From Ramlibacter sp. (GTDB lineage Bacteria; Pseudomonadota; Gammaproteobacteria; Burkholderiales; Burkholderiaceae_C): a stretch of 64,000 nt of DNA. The stretch spans positions 1 through 64,000 of the forward strand of contig JAJTCN010000003.1 in the NCBI GenBank assembly GCA_021323335.1, given 5' to 3'. Shown here piece by piece: positions 1 to 8,302 of the stretch (positions are counted from its first letter, which is position 1; each line of letters opens with the position of its first letter). The notes under the pieces are model-generated. The model ran no database searches. It saw only the letters and a list, made by a program, of their open reading frames with translations, and was not told the origin of the DNA. The position numbers and the translations under genes are program-made.

Positions 1-278
1 TCAATATCACGGACGGACAGGCCGATTACGCCCGGGATGTTGCCAAAGCTCTGCAAAATCAAGGGCTTAGGGTGGAACTAGATCTGCGCAACGAGAAGAT
101 CACGTATAAAATACGGGAGCATTCGCTGCAGAAGCCGCCTTACCTGCTTGTCGTTGGCGACAAGGAGAAGGCGGCTGGTGCCGTCGCAGTGCGCGCCCGA
201 GGCAACAAGGACCTCGGCGTGATGTCCCTTCAGGCGTTCTCCGAACGCATCGCGGCGGACATCGCGGGCAAGCAGTGA
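1..278 (+). CDS. thrS: Threonyl-tRNA synthetase, C-terminal end (partial)
   Basis: This is the last ~91 codons of threonyl-tRNA synthetase, read in the frame that starts at base 3; the gene begins left of the window. The visible part is the anticodon-binding domain of class IIa synthetases, with the family-typical run [10 protein letters not shown], the segment [20 protein letters not shown] and the VVGDKE strand. It charges tRNA-Thr in the cytoplasm. Position directly ahead of infC-rpmI-rplT-pheST is the classic order in proteobacteria. The stop is TGA at 276-278. About 88 bases separate it from the infC start. Confidence 0.95.
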   Translation, partial: NITDGQADYARDVAKALQNQGLRVELDLRNEKITYKIREHSLQKPPYLLVVGDKEKAAGAVAVRARGNKDLGVMSLQAFSERIAADIAGKQ

Positions 279-353
279 TTCCACCGGAACCAGCCTGCAA
301 CCCGCGCGGACTCTGGCGGCGTTGCTACAAATAGTGTAGTTGATATTGAAATG

Positions 354-369
354 AAGGATCCGGACCATC
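354..369 (+). promoter_or_regulatory. infC: infC ribosome binding site with rare ATC start codon
   Basis: AAGGA at 354-358 lies eight bases ahead of an ATC codon at 367, which opens the reading frame [20 protein letters not shown]. No ATG lies in this frame until codon 23, inside conserved IF3 sequence. Rare AUU/AUC starts are a known trait of infC and allow IF3 to repress its own translation by rejecting non-canonical initiation. The start choice rests on SD spacing and family similarity of the N-terminus. Confidence 0.8.
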
Positions 370-901
370 GCTACTGAATTTCGCGACCGCCGCCACCGCG
401 AGGAACGCAAGCACCGCCTGAACCGGGAGATCATGGCCCCGGAAGTCCGCCTCAGCGGGCCCAACAACGAGCCCCTGGGCATCGTGAGCCTGGCCGAGGC
501 CCTGCGCATGGCGGGCGAGGCAGACGTCGACCTGGTTGAAATTGCCGCCACTGCCAATCCGCCGGTCTGCCGGCTGATGGACTACGGCAAGTTCAAGTAC
601 CAGGAGCAGAAGAAGGCTGCGGAAGCGAAGGCGAAGCAGACGGTCATCGAGATCAAGGAGATCAAGTTCCGCCCCGGGACGGATGACGGCGACTACAACA
701 TCAAGTTGCGCAACATCCGCAAGTTCCTGGCGGAAGGCGACAAGTGCAAGATCACGCTGCACCATCCTCGTCGAGCAGTTCCCGAAGCTGGAAGGCCGGC
801 AGATGATCATGATGATCGCGCCGGGCAAGAAGAAGGTGGCGCCCGCCAAGCCCGCAGAGGCAGCGGCGGCGCCGGCCGCGACGACGACGTCGTCGTCGTA
901 A
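367..901 (+). pseudogene. infC: Translation initiation factor IF-3, internal deletion with frameshift as assembled
   Basis: The N-terminal domain and linker are typical IF3: [39 protein letters not shown], then [13 protein letters not shown]. The match stops at KCKITL (about base 760). The next expected ~24 residues, including the RFRGRE strand and the helix before it, are absent. The end of the protein ([20 protein letters not shown], then a Lys/Ala/Thr/Ser tail) resumes in another frame and ends at 901. So a piece of about 70 bases, not a multiple of three, is missing. IF3 is essential and usually single copy, so an assembly or sequencing error is the likeliest cause; a true lesion cannot be excluded. 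Translated as written, the 5' frame would run on past 901. Confidence 0.85.
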
Positions 902-911
902 GGGATTCAAA

Positions 912-1020
912 GCCACCACGGTTGGTCGCCGCGGTGGCGGTGAGTGGGGGGCTTTGCCCCCCGGGACTTCGGTCCCACAAAAAGTGGCTCGGGGCCATCA
1001 AGGAGCGGGATTCATCCCGC
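912..1020 (+). promoter_or_regulatory. Four tandem hairpins in the infC-rpmI leader
   Basis: The 157-base gap between infC and rpmI contains four inverted repeats: GCCACC/GGTGGC (912-938), GGGGGGC-ttt-GCCCCCC (946-962), GGGAC-TTCG-GTCCC (963-976, a UUCG tetraloop) and GCGGGAT-tc-ATCCCGC (1005-1020). None has a U-run, so they are not simple terminators. In other bacteria the rpmI-rplT leader folds into a structure bound by ribosomal protein L20 for autoregulation; a similar role here is inference from position. An SD (GAAGGAG) follows at 1045-1050. Confidence 0.5.
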
Positions 1021-1057
1021 GACGCCTCACGAGCACAAACGAAGAAGGAGCATGTAC

Positions 1058-1186
1058 ATGCCCAAGATGAAGACCAAGAGCGGAGCCAAGAAGCGCTTCC
1101 GCGTCCGTCCCGGCGGGACGGTCAAGCGCGGCCAGGCCTTCAAGCGTCACATCCAACACACATGCCTCGCGTCAAACGTGGTGTAA
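1058..1186 (+). pseudogene. rpmI: Ribosomal protein L35, 3' half missing as assembled
   Basis: Codons 1-32 are canonical L35 ([16 protein letters not shown], then [16 protein letters not shown]), preceded by an AAGGAG ribosome binding site. After KRHI (about base 1152) similarity ends abruptly. The remaining ~33 residues of this 65-67 residue protein, its stop and the spacer to rplT are absent, and the frame runs through the rplT start to a chance stop at 1186. The rplT ATG lies at 1162, only ten bases after the last L35 codon and without a clear SD. L35 is a small 50S protein co-transcribed with infC and rplT. Confidence 0.85.
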
Positions 1187-1485
1187 CGGCCCGCGCCCGC
1201 CACAAGAAGGTCCTCGCCCTCGCCAAGGGCTTCCGCGGTCGCCGCGGTAACGTCTATCGCATCGCCAAAGAGGCGGTGATGAAGGCGGGGCAATATGCCT
1301 ACCGCGACCGCCGTGCCAAGAAGCGCGTCTTCCGCCAGCTGTGGATTGCCCGTATCAACGCCGCCGCGCGTTCGAACGGCCTGACCTACAGCCAGTTCGC
1401 CAACGGGATCCGCAAGGCCGGCATCGACATCGACCGCAAGGTCCTGCCATCCCGCAAGGGGCGGCGGCCGGTGCAACCCAATTGA
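1162..1485 (+). CDS. rplT: Ribosomal protein L20, C-terminus abnormal
   Basis: L20 binds 23S rRNA early in 50S assembly and represses its own operon. Residues 1-95 are fully typical: [68 protein letters not shown]. After DRKVL (about base 1455) the usual ~24-residue end is replaced by 12 unrelated residues, giving 107 instead of about 119. This is the third neighbouring gene with a missing segment, so an assembly fault is suspected. No good SD precedes the ATG because the upstream region is also missing. Confidence 0.85.
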   Translation: MPRVKRGVTARARHKKVLALAKGFRGRRGNVYRIAKEAVMKAGQYAYRDRRAKKRVFRQLWIARINAAARSNGLTYSQFANGIRKAGIDIDRKVLPSRKGRRPVQPN

Positions 1486-1523
1486 ACAGGGCTAGGGCTG
1501 CGAGGCGCTAGCCCTGTTTTTTT
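1486..1523 (+). terminator. Rho-independent terminator or attenuator between rplT and pheS
   Basis: ACAGGGCTAG (1486-1495) pairs with CTAGCCCTGT (1508-1517) to make a perfect ten-base stem with a twelve-base loop, followed by a run of eight T (1516-1523). It begins right after the rplT stop, and its T-run ends six bases before the pheS ATG. In E. coli pheST is controlled by attenuation at this position, so it may be an attenuator and not a plain operon end. No leader peptide with Phe codons was identified. Confidence 0.85.
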
Positions 1524-1529
1524 CCATCC

Positions 1530-2588
1530 ATGACCCAAGAACTCCAATCCATCGTCGGCAGTGCGCGCGAGGCCTTTGCCCAGGCCCGGACCCCGGCCGA
1601 CCTGGAAAACGCCAAGGCGCAGTACGTCGGCAAGTCCGGCCGCATCACCGAGCTGATGAAGGGCCTGGCCGCGCTCTCCGTGGAGGAGAAGAAGTCGCGC
1701 GGCGCGGCCATCAACCAGGCCAAGCAGGCCATCGAGGCGGCCCTGGCCGAGCGGCGCCAGTCGCTGGCGGATGCCGAGCTCGAGCTCCAGCTGAAGGCCG
1801 AGGCGCTGGACGTCTCGCTGCCGGGCCGCGTGCGCGAGCCGGGCGGCCTGCACCCGGTGTCGCTGACCATGGAGCGCATCGAGCAGATCTTCGCCAGCAT
1901 GGGTTTCGACGTGGCCGACGGCCCCGAGATCGAGAGCGACTGGCACAGCTTCACCTCGCTGAACAACCCGCCCAACCACCCCGCGCGCTCGATGCAGGAC
2001 ACGTTCTACGTGGACATCCAGGGCGACGACGGCATCCCGTACAACCTGCGGCCGCACACCAGCCCGATGCAGGTGCGCTATGCCCACCGGCACGTCAAGA
2101 AGCACGCCGCGCTGGTGGCGGCCGGTGGCGCCATGCCGGAGATCCGCGTGATCTGCCCCGGCCGGACCTACCGGGTGGACAGCGACGCCACCCACTCCCC
2201 GATGTTCCACCAGTGCGAAGGCCTGTGGCTCGGCGAGAACGTGAGCTTCAAGGACCTGAAGGTCGTCTTCACCGACTTCTGCCGCACCTTCTTCGAAAGC
2301 GACGACCTGGCGCTGCGCTTCCGCCCCAGCTTCTTCCCCTTCACCGAGCCCAGCGCGGAGATCGACATCCAGTTCCAGAGCGGGCCGCTGGCCGGCCGCT
2401 GGCTCGAGGTGGCCGGCTCCGGCCAAGTGCACCCGGCGGTGGTGCGCAACATGGGCCTGGACCCCGACCGCTACATCGGCTTCGCCTTCGGCATGGGGCC
2501 GGACCGCCTGACCATGCTGCGCTATGGCGTGAGCGACCTGCGCCTGTTCTTCGACGGCGACATCCGCTTCCTGAAGCAATTCCGATAA
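1530..2588 (+). CDS. pheS: Phenylalanyl-tRNA synthetase alpha subunit
   Basis: Catalytic subunit of the alpha2-beta2 enzyme that charges tRNA-Phe. At 352 residues it has normal length. The N-terminal coiled coil (about residues 1-90) is followed by the class II core: [10 protein letters not shown], motif 2 [20 protein letters not shown] near residue 210, and motif 3 [14 protein letters not shown] near residue 318. No good SD precedes the ATG because the terminator T-run occupies that space. It is followed after four bases by pheT. Confidence 0.97.
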   Translation: MTQELQSIVGSAREAFAQARTPADLENAKAQYVGKSGRITELMKGLAALSVEEKKSRGAAINQAKQAIEAALAERRQSLADAELELQLKAEALDVSLPGRVREPGGLHPVSLTMERIEQIFASMGFDVADGPEIESDWHSFTSLNNPPNHPARSMQDTFYVDIQGDDGIPYNLRPHTSPMQVRYAHRHVKKHAALVAAGGAMPEIRVICPGRTYRVDSDATHSPMFHQCEGLWLGENVSFKDLKVVFTDFCRTFFESDDLALRFRPSFFPFTEPSAEIDIQFQSGPLAGRWLEVAGSGQVHPAVVRNMGLDPDRYIGFAFGMGPDRLTMLRYGVSDLRLFFDGDIRFLKQFR

Positions 2589-2592
2589 AGAC

Positions 2593-5010
2593 ATGCAATT
2601 CCCAGAGTCCTGGCTGCGCGCGTTCTGCAACCCGCCGCTGACCACGCAACAGATCGCCGACACCCTCACCATGGGGGGGCTGGAGGTGGAAGAACTGCGG
2701 CCCGCCGCGCCGCCGTTCAGCAAGGTGGTGGTCGGCGAGATCAAGGAAGCCGCGCAACACCCCAACGCCGACCGCCTGCGCGTGTGCCAGGTCGACGTGG
2801 GGCAGGGCGCGCTCCTGAGCATCGTGTGCGGCGCGCCGAACGCGCGGGTCGGCATCCGCGTGCCCACCGCGCTGGTGGGGGCCGAACTGCCGCCCGGCGA
2901 GGACGGCAAGCCGTTCGCCATCAAGCTGGGCAAGCTGCGGGGCGTGGAAAGCCAGGGCATGCTGTGCTCGGCCCGCGAGCTGAAGCTCTCCGACGACCAT
3001 GGCGGCTTGCTGGAGCTGGATGCGTCGGCGCCGATCGGCAAGGACATCCGCGAGGTGCTGAACCTCGACGACCACGTCTTCACCCTCAAGCTCACGCCGA
3101 ACCTGGCGCATGCGCTCAGCGTGTACGGCGTGGCGCGCGAGCTCTCGGCCCTCACCGGAGCGCCGCTGCAGGAGCCGAAGTTCGAGCCGGTGGTGCCGCA
3201 GAACGACGCGAAGCTGAAGGTGAAGGTCAGCGCGCCGGACCTCTGCGGCCGCTTCTCCGGCCGCGTGATCCGCAACGTGGACACGAAGGCGAAGACGCCG
3301 CAGTGGATGGTCGAGCGGCTGGCCGGCTGCGGCCAGCGCAGCGTGACGGCGCTGGTGGACATCTCCAACTACGTGATGTTCGAGTTCGGCCGCCCTTCGC
3401 ACATCTTCGACTTCGACAAGATCCACGGCGGGCTCGACGTGCGCTGGGGCAGGCCGGGCGAACGGCTCAAGCTGCTGAACGGCACCACCATCGAAGTGGA
3501 CGCGCAGGTCGGCGTGATCGCCGACGACCGCGAGGTCGAGTCGCTGGCCGGCATCATGGGCGGCGACGCCACGGCCGTCTCCGACGACACGAAGAACGTC
3601 TACGTCGAGGCCGCGTTCTGGTGGCCGCAGGCGGTGCAAGGGCGGTCGCGCCGCTTCAACTTCTCCACCGACGCCGGCCACCGCTTCGAGCGCGGCGTGG
3701 ACCCCGACCAGACGGTCGAACACATCGAGCACATCACGCGGCTGGTGCTGCAGATCTGCGGCGGCGAGGCCGGCCCGATGGACGACCACGTCGTCCAGCT
3801 GCCCGAGCGCAAGCCGGTGCAGCTGCGCGTGGCGCGCGCGGCCAAGGTGATCGGCATGCCGGTGACCGAGCAGCAGTGCGTGGACGCCTTCGCGCGGCTG
3901 CGCCTGCCGGCCATGGCGGCCGACGGGCTGATCACGGTCGCGCCGCCGGCGTACCGCTTCGACCTCGCGATCGAGGAGGACCTGATCGAGGAGGTGGTGC
4001 GCATCGTCGGCTACAACCAGCTGCCGACCACGCCGCCGCTGGCGCCGATCACGGCCAGGCTGCCGCCCGAGAACCAGCGCAGCCGCTTCGCCGTGCGCCG
4101 GCTGCTGGCCGCGCTGGGCTACCAAGAGACCATCAACTTCAGCTTCGTCGAGGCGCACTGGGAAAAGGACCTTGCCGGCAACGCCGACCCGATCCAGCTG
4201 CTGAACCCGATCGCCAGCCAGATGAGCGTGATGCGCTCCTCGCTGCTGGGCTCGCTGCTGCAGGCGCTGAAGTTCAACCTGGACCGCAAGGCCGAACGCG
4301 TGCGCGTGTTCGAGCTGGGCCGGGTGTTCCTGCGCGACGCGTCGGTGCAGACCACCGACACCACCGTCCGCGGCGTGCGCCAGCCGATGAAGGTGGCCGG
4401 GCTGGCATACGGCGACCCGGATGGCCTGCAGTGGGGCCGCAAGGCGGGCCATGGCGACTTCTACGACATGAAGGGCGACGTGCAGGCGCTGCTGGCGCCG
4501 CTGCAGGCTCAGTTCGCGCCGGCCGCGCATCCCGCCATGCACCCGGGCCGCTGCGCGGCCATCCGCATCGACGGGCGCGAGGTCGGCTTCGTCGGCGAAC
4601 TCCACCCGCGCTGGCGCCAGCAGTGGGAGCTGCCGCACACGCCGCTGCTGTTCGAGCTGGACCTGGACGCCGTGACCGGCCGGGAAGTCCCGGCCTTCGA
4701 ACCCGTGCCGCGCTTCCAGCCGGCCGAGCGCGACATCGCGGTGATCGTGGCCGAGAAGGTCACCCACGACCAGCTGCTGGCCGCCGTCCGGTCAGCGGAC
4801 ACCGGGGGGCTGCTGCGCGGCGCCATGCTGTTCGACGTCTACAAGCCGCAGCAGGCCAGCGCCGGCCTGGCCCTGAACGAGAAAAGCCTGGCCGTGCGCT
4901 TGACGCTCGCGCGCAGCGACGCGACACTCACCGACGAGCAGATCGAAGGGGCCGTGCGAGCGGTGCTGGAGCGGGTCTCCATGCAGCTGGGCGGACGCCT
5001 GAGGGGATGA
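2593..5010 (+). CDS. pheT: Phenylalanyl-tRNA synthetase beta subunit
   Basis: 805 residues, the standard size. The order is an N-terminal EMAP-like tRNA-binding domain (about 39-150, with [18 protein letters not shown]), the B3/B4 editing region (about 210-370), B5, a degenerate synthetase core, and the C-terminal ferredoxin-fold anticodon-binding domain (about 705-805, starting [14 protein letters not shown]). Together with PheS it makes phenylalanyl-tRNA and edits Tyr-tRNA-Phe. Its TGA overlaps the first possible ihfA ATG in an ATGA arrangement, implying translational coupling. Confidence 0.97.
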   Translation: MQFPESWLRAFCNPPLTTQQIADTLTMGGLEVEELRPAAPPFSKVVVGEIKEAAQHPNADRLRVCQVDVGQGALLSIVCGAPNARVGIRVPTALVGAELPPGEDGKPFAIKLGKLRGVESQGMLCSARELKLSDDHGGLLELDASAPIGKDIREVLNLDDHVFTLKLTPNLAHALSVYGVARELSALTGAPLQEPKFEPVVPQNDAKLKVKVSAPDLCGRFSGRVIRNVDTKAKTPQWMVERLAGCGQRSVTALVDISNYVMFEFGRPSHIFDFDKIHGGLDVRWGRPGERLKLLNGTTIEVDAQVGVIADDREVESLAGIMGGDATAVSDDTKNVYVEAAFWWPQAVQGRSRRFNFSTDAGHRFERGVDPDQTVEHIEHITRLVLQICGGEAGPMDDHVVQLPERKPVQLRVARAAKVIGMPVTEQQCVDAFARLRLPAMAADGLITVAPPAYRFDLAIEEDLIEEVVRIVGYNQLPTTPPLAPITARLPPENQRSRFAVRRLLAALGYQETINFSFVEAHWEKDLAGNADPIQLLNPIASQMSVMRSSLLGSLLQALKFNLDRKAERVRVFELGRVFLRDASVQTTDTTVRGVRQPMKVAGLAYGDPDGLQWGRKAGHGDFYDMKGDVQALLAPLQAQFAPAAHPAMHPGRCAAIRIDGREVGFVGELHPRWRQQWELPHTPLLFELDLDAVTGREVPAFEPVPRFQPAERDIAVIVAEKVTHDQLLAAVRSADTGGLLRGAMLFDVYKPQQASAGLALNEKSLAVRLTLARSDATLTDEQIEGAVRAVLERVSMQLGGRLRG

Positions 5011-5390
5011 AGACCATGGCCAGCCTCGCGACAACTACAACGCTCAAATCTGAGGACATCATGGAGTTTGCCGTCGAGAGTCTCGAGACGCCTGCATTGA
5101 CCAAGGCGCAACTGGCGGAACTGCTGTTCGAGCAGATCGGGCTGAACAAGCGGGAGTCGAAGGACATGATCGACGCCTTCTTCGACCTGATCTCCGCCAG
5201 CCTGGTCGACGGGCAGGACGTCAAGATCTCGGGCTTCGGCAATTTCCAGATCCGCACCAAGGCGCCGCGGCCCGGGCGCAACCCGCGCACCGGGGAGGCC
5301 ATCCCCATCGACGCGCGGCGCGTGGTGACCTTCCACGCCAGCCACAAGCTCAAGGAACAGATCCAGGGGAACGGGGCCCCGGAGGCCTGA
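5007..5390 (+). CDS. ihfA: Integration host factor alpha subunit
   Basis: DNA-bending HU/IHF family protein. Family hallmarks are [45 protein letters not shown] (the beta arm with the intercalating proline) and [13 protein letters not shown]. Three starts are possible: ATG 5007 overlapping the pheT stop (127 residues), ATG 5016 with better spacing from GAGGGG, and ATG 5061 after GAGGA (109 residues, nearest to usual IHF-alpha length). The upstream ones add a Thr-rich, unconserved stretch. Co-transcribed with pheT as in many proteobacteria. Confidence 0.93.
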   Translation: MKTMASLATTTTLKSEDIMEFAVESLETPALTKAQLAELLFEQIGLNKRESKDMIDAFFDLISASLVDGQDVKISGFGNFQIRTKAPRPGRNPRTGEAIPIDARRVVTFHASHKLKEQIQGNGAPEA

Positions 5391-5516
5391 GGAGCACCCG
5401 GCAGCGTCCGGCTGTTGGGTTTTCGCGCCTCCCGCGAGCCGCTTCGCGGTCGCGCTTTGCAAGCCTGCGGCTCTTAGAGTAACCTCGAAGCTTTCTCTCC
5501 TAGTAGATTGATTTCA

Positions 5517-5969
5517 ATGGAGAAAGCCCTCCCGGCGATCCCTGCCAAGCGCTACTTCACCATCGGTGAGGTCAGCGAGCTGTGTGGCGTCAAGCCTCAC
5601 GTGCTACGGTATTGGGAGCAGGAGTTCACCCAGCTGCGGCCCATGAAGCGGCGCGGCAACCGGCGCTACTACCAGCACCACGAGGTGCTGATGATCCGGC
5701 GCATCCGGGACCTGCTGTACGACCAGGGCTTCACCATCAGCGGTGCGCGCAACAAGCTGCAGGAGATCGTGCAGGTGGAGCGCGACAAGCGCCGAGCCGG
5801 CGAAGTCATGCTCGAAGGCGTCGAGGTGATCGAGGTCGAGGAATCCTCCTTCGGCGAAAGCCAGTTCGAGGATGCCCCGCCCGAGGAGCGCGACGTGATG
5901 AACCAGAAGCTGCAGCTCCTCAAGCGCGAACTCTTCGAGATCCGCGACTTGCTCAGCTCGATCCACTAG
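5517..5969 (+). CDS. MerR-family transcriptional regulator
   Basis: 150 residues with an N-terminal winged helix of MerR type: YFTIGEVSELCGVKPHVLRY, then RRYYQHHEVLMIRRIRDLLY, followed by a coiled-coil segment and an acidic tail (EVIEVEESSFGESQFEDAPP). No metal-binding cysteines are seen in the C-terminus, so it is not a metal sensor of the MerR/CueR kind. A MerR-like gene between ihfA and tRNA-Pro is conserved in this bacterial group; its target is unknown to me. A TTG at 5508 in frame is an alternative start, but ATG 5517 gives the better N-terminus. Confidence 0.85.
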   Translation: MEKALPAIPAKRYFTIGEVSELCGVKPHVLRYWEQEFTQLRPMKRRGNRRYYQHHEVLMIRRIRDLLYDQGFTISGARNKLQEIVQVERDKRRAGEVMLEGVEVIEVEESSFGESQFEDAPPEERDVMNQKLQLLKRELFEIRDLLSSIH

Positions 5970-6012
5970 CGCGGCGCGAAACGCCGGATTCGTCGGGCTA
6001 TAATGGCAGGCT

Positions 6013-6089
6013 CGGCGTGTAGCGCAGCCTGGTAGCGCACTTGCATGGGGTGCAAGGGGTCGCGAGTTCGAATCCCGCCACGCCGACCA
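6013..6089 (+). tRNA. tRNA-Pro (anticodon GGG)
   Basis: The 77-base cloverleaf has acceptor stem CGGCGTG/CACGCCG, an anticodon stem CTTGC/GCAAG enclosing ATGGGGT, giving anticodon GGG, the T-loop GTTCGAATC and an encoded CCA end. It reads CCC/CCU proline codons. The tRNA is followed by a terminator. Confidence 0.95.
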
Positions 6090-6097
6090 ACAACGAC

Positions 6098-6130
6098 AAG
6101 CCCGGTTTCCGCAAGGAGGCCGGGCTTTTT
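6098..6130 (+). terminator. Rho-independent terminator after tRNA-Pro
   Basis: AGCCCGG (6099-6105) pairs with CCGGGCT (6120-6126), followed by a run of T to 6130. It ends the tRNA transcript, nine bases after the CCA end. Confidence 0.85.
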
Positions 6131-6207
6131 CGTCCCTGGCCGACGCGCCCGTTCCCTAAGGGTCCGACCGCTTGGCCGCCGCACCCTCCGGCATACAATG
6201 GCCGCGC

Positions 6208-7101
6208 ATGGCCTCCGTCGTATTCGCTGACCTCGTTGGGAGCACCGGCATCTTCGAGCGCCTCGGTGACGAGACCGCGGGGCGCTTCGTCACGCAGCTG
6301 ACGACGGCCCTGGCCAAGATCTTCGAGCAGCACAACGGCCGCGTGGTCAAGCTGCTGGGCGACGGCCTCTTCACCGTGTTCCCCCAGGAGGACCAGGCGC
6401 TCGTCGCCTGCATCGCCATCCAGGAAAGGCTGCAGCAGAAGCCGGTGCGCCCCGGCGGCGTCGGCCACCCGGTGCAGATGCAGATGGGCATCGAATCCGG
6501 CGAGGTCGTCGAGATCGAGGGCGACTGCTACGGCGACGCCGTCAACAGCGCCGCCCGCCTGGCGGACCTGGCGGGCGCCGACCAGATCCTCACCACGCAT
6601 CGCGTCCGCGACGCCGTCTCCCCGGACTTGCAGGGCAAGCTGCGCAGCCTCGGCCCCATCTTCCTGCGCGGCAAGGCCGAGGCCACGGAAGTGTTCCGCG
6701 TCGAATGGCAGCCGGAGCGCGACGCCGAAGCGACCGTCATGGGGGTGTCGATGTTCAAGTCCGGCGTCGAGACCGCGGCGCTGGAGATCTCCATCGCCGG
6801 GCAGACCCGCCGGCTGCAGCCCCGCGGCGGCCGCATCACGCTCGGGCGGGCCGTGACGGCGGACCTGCCGGTCAACGACTCCCGCGTCTCGCGCATCCAC
6901 GCCGCCATCGAATGGCGCGGCGGCCAGTTCGTGCTGTCCGACGCCTCGAGCTTCGGCACCTGGGTGTACTTCGGCGGCCAGGCCGAGCCGGTGGTGCTGC
7001 GGCGCACCGAGTGCTATCTCGTGGGGCAGGGCCAGATAGCGCTGGGCTGCGACCGCCACGCGGAGGCGGCGCCGCTGGCGAGCTTCTCCATCGGCGGCTG
7101 A
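6208..7101 (+). CDS. Class III nucleotide cyclase fused to an FHA domain
   Basis: 297 residues. Residues 1-165 form a class III adenylate/guanylate cyclase catalytic domain: VVFADLVGSTGIFERLGDE with the first metal Asp, LLGDGLFTVFP with the second, and YGDAVNSAARLADLAGADQI. Residues ~195-295 are a forkhead-associated (phosphothreonine-binding) domain with ITLGR, SRVSRIHAAI and SSFGTWV. It presumably makes cAMP or cGMP in the cytoplasm under control of phosphorylation. ATG 6208 starts at the conserved N-terminus; an in-frame ATG at 6172 only adds unconserved residues. It heads a three-gene set with the TagH-like protein and the Ser/Thr kinase, whose targets FHA domains often read. Confidence 0.88.
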   Translation: MASVVFADLVGSTGIFERLGDETAGRFVTQLTTALAKIFEQHNGRVVKLLGDGLFTVFPQEDQALVACIAIQERLQQKPVRPGGVGHPVQMQMGIESGEVVEIEGDCYGDAVNSAARLADLAGADQILTTHRVRDAVSPDLQGKLRSLGPIFLRGKAEATEVFRVEWQPERDAEATVMGVSMFKSGVETAALEISIAGQTRRLQPRGGRITLGRAVTADLPVNDSRVSRIHAAIEWRGGQFVLSDASSFGTWVYFGGQAEPVVLRRTECYLVGQGQIALGCDRHAEAAPLASFSIGG

Positions 7102-7105
7102 GCGG

Positions 7106-8233
7106 ATGGCGCTGGACCTCCACATCTCGGGGCCGGGGTTCGACGTGACGCGCCGGCTCAAGCACGGCGACCCCGCCCTCATCCTGGGGCGCGACACCGA
7201 CTGCAGCGTCTGCCTGCCCGACCCTGAACGCAACGTCTCGCGCCGCCACCTGAGCGTGTGGAACGAGAACGAACAACTGCACTTCCACGTGCTGTCGGTC
7301 GTCAACGGGGTCGAGATTCCCGCGGGTGAGCTGCCGCCGGGCGCCCGCGGCATCCTGGGGCCGGGCCATGCGATGGTCCTGTCGGCCTACCGCCTCGTGT
7401 CGCAGGCCCTGGGGGACGACACCCTGCCGGAGTCTCCCCCGGCGTCGGCCGCCGCCGGCAGCGCCGACCCGTGGGCCGACTTCGAGCGGCAGGCGGCCGA
7501 ACTGGCGGGCGACACGGGGCCCGAGACGGTGCCGTTCCAGCCCGAAGACGATCCGTTCGGCGACTGGGGCTTCCACAGCACCTTCGGCCCCGGCTCCCCG
7601 GGCGGCGTGCTGCGCGCCGATGCCCTGGCGCCCGCCACCGACCTGAAGCCTTTCTTCGCCGGGCTCGGGATGGAGCCAGCGGGGCAGGGCGGCTACACGC
7701 AAGGCGAACTGGAAACCATCGGCCGGCTCACGCGCCTCGCGGTGCAGGCGCTGCTGCAGGTGTCGCAGGCGGCCGCGCTGTCGCGGCACGAGGTGCATGG
7801 CGACGACCGCACCCTGGTGGAGCCGCGCGAGACGAACCCCCTGCGCATGGATTCGTCGCTCGATGACAAGTTGCACTTCCTGTTCGGCGGCCAGCCCGCG
7901 GGCGCCGGCTTCCTGCCGCCCGATCGCGCGGTGGCGCAGGTGGCCACCGAGCTGGCCGCCCACCAGCAGGCCATGAGCGAGGCGGTGCGCGAGGCGATCG
8001 AGGGCTTGCTGCAGGAGTTCGACCCGGACGCATTGAAGACGCGGCTGCTCGGGGGCGGCGCGCGGCTGTTCGAATCCGCGCGGGCCTGGGACGCTTTTGC
8101 GAAGGACTACGCCGATCGCAAGGCCAACCAGCCGCAGTGGGTGCAGCAATTGCTGGACCGGCATTTCACCCGCGCCTATGCCCAGGCGCTGTTGCGTGCG
8201 AAACGCAACACATCGGCGCGCACCCGCGGCTGA
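7106..8233 (+). CDS. tagH: FHA-domain protein related to type VI secretion TagH/Fha
   Basis: 375 residues. The N-terminal FHA domain (about 10-100) has ALILGRDTDCSVCLPD, NVSRRHLSV and VNGVEI. A low-complexity, acidic/Gly-rich linker follows. The C-terminal ~180 residues match the domain of type VI secretion FHA proteins, with NPLRMDSSLDDKLHFLF, HQQAMSEAVREAIEGLLQEF and FTRAYAQALL. In T6SS, Fha is phosphorylated by PpkA to switch on secretion. No other T6SS gene is visible in the window, so it is an orphan here. It begins four bases after the cyclase gene. Confidence 0.82.
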   Translation: MALDLHISGPGFDVTRRLKHGDPALILGRDTDCSVCLPDPERNVSRRHLSVWNENEQLHFHVLSVVNGVEIPAGELPPGARGILGPGHAMVLSAYRLVSQALGDDTLPESPPASAAAGSADPWADFERQAAELAGDTGPETVPFQPEDDPFGDWGFHSTFGPGSPGGVLRADALAPATDLKPFFAGLGMEPAGQGGYTQGELETIGRLTRLAVQALLQVSQAAALSRHEVHGDDRTLVEPRETNPLRMDSSLDDKLHFLFGGQPAGAGFLPPDRAVAQVATELAAHQQAMSEAVREAIEGLLQEFDPDALKTRLLGGGARLFESARAWDAFAKDYADRKANQPQWVQQLLDRHFTRAYAQALLRAKRNTSARTRG

Positions 8234-8302
8234 CGAACGCGTCCTTGCAGCCGGGCTGCGGGCTAGAATGCGTTTCCACCTGTTACCCGCGACAATGCTG
8301 AA

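Noticed and set aside
433-1485. A single 350-codon open frame from infC into rplT, looking like an IF3-L20 fusion
   Set aside because: The middle part is out-of-frame rpmI and leader sequence without protein-like composition. It arises because the missing segments bring the two genes into one frame.
2341-4767. Long minus-strand open frame opposite pheT (808 codons)
   Set aside because: Shadow of a high-GC gene: His/Arg/Val/Ala-rich composition with no domain, while pheT is fully conserved on the other strand.
6013-6130. tRNA-Pro considered as an attachment site for an integrated element
   Set aside because: No integrase gene and no repeat of the tRNA 3' end were seen downstream within the window.
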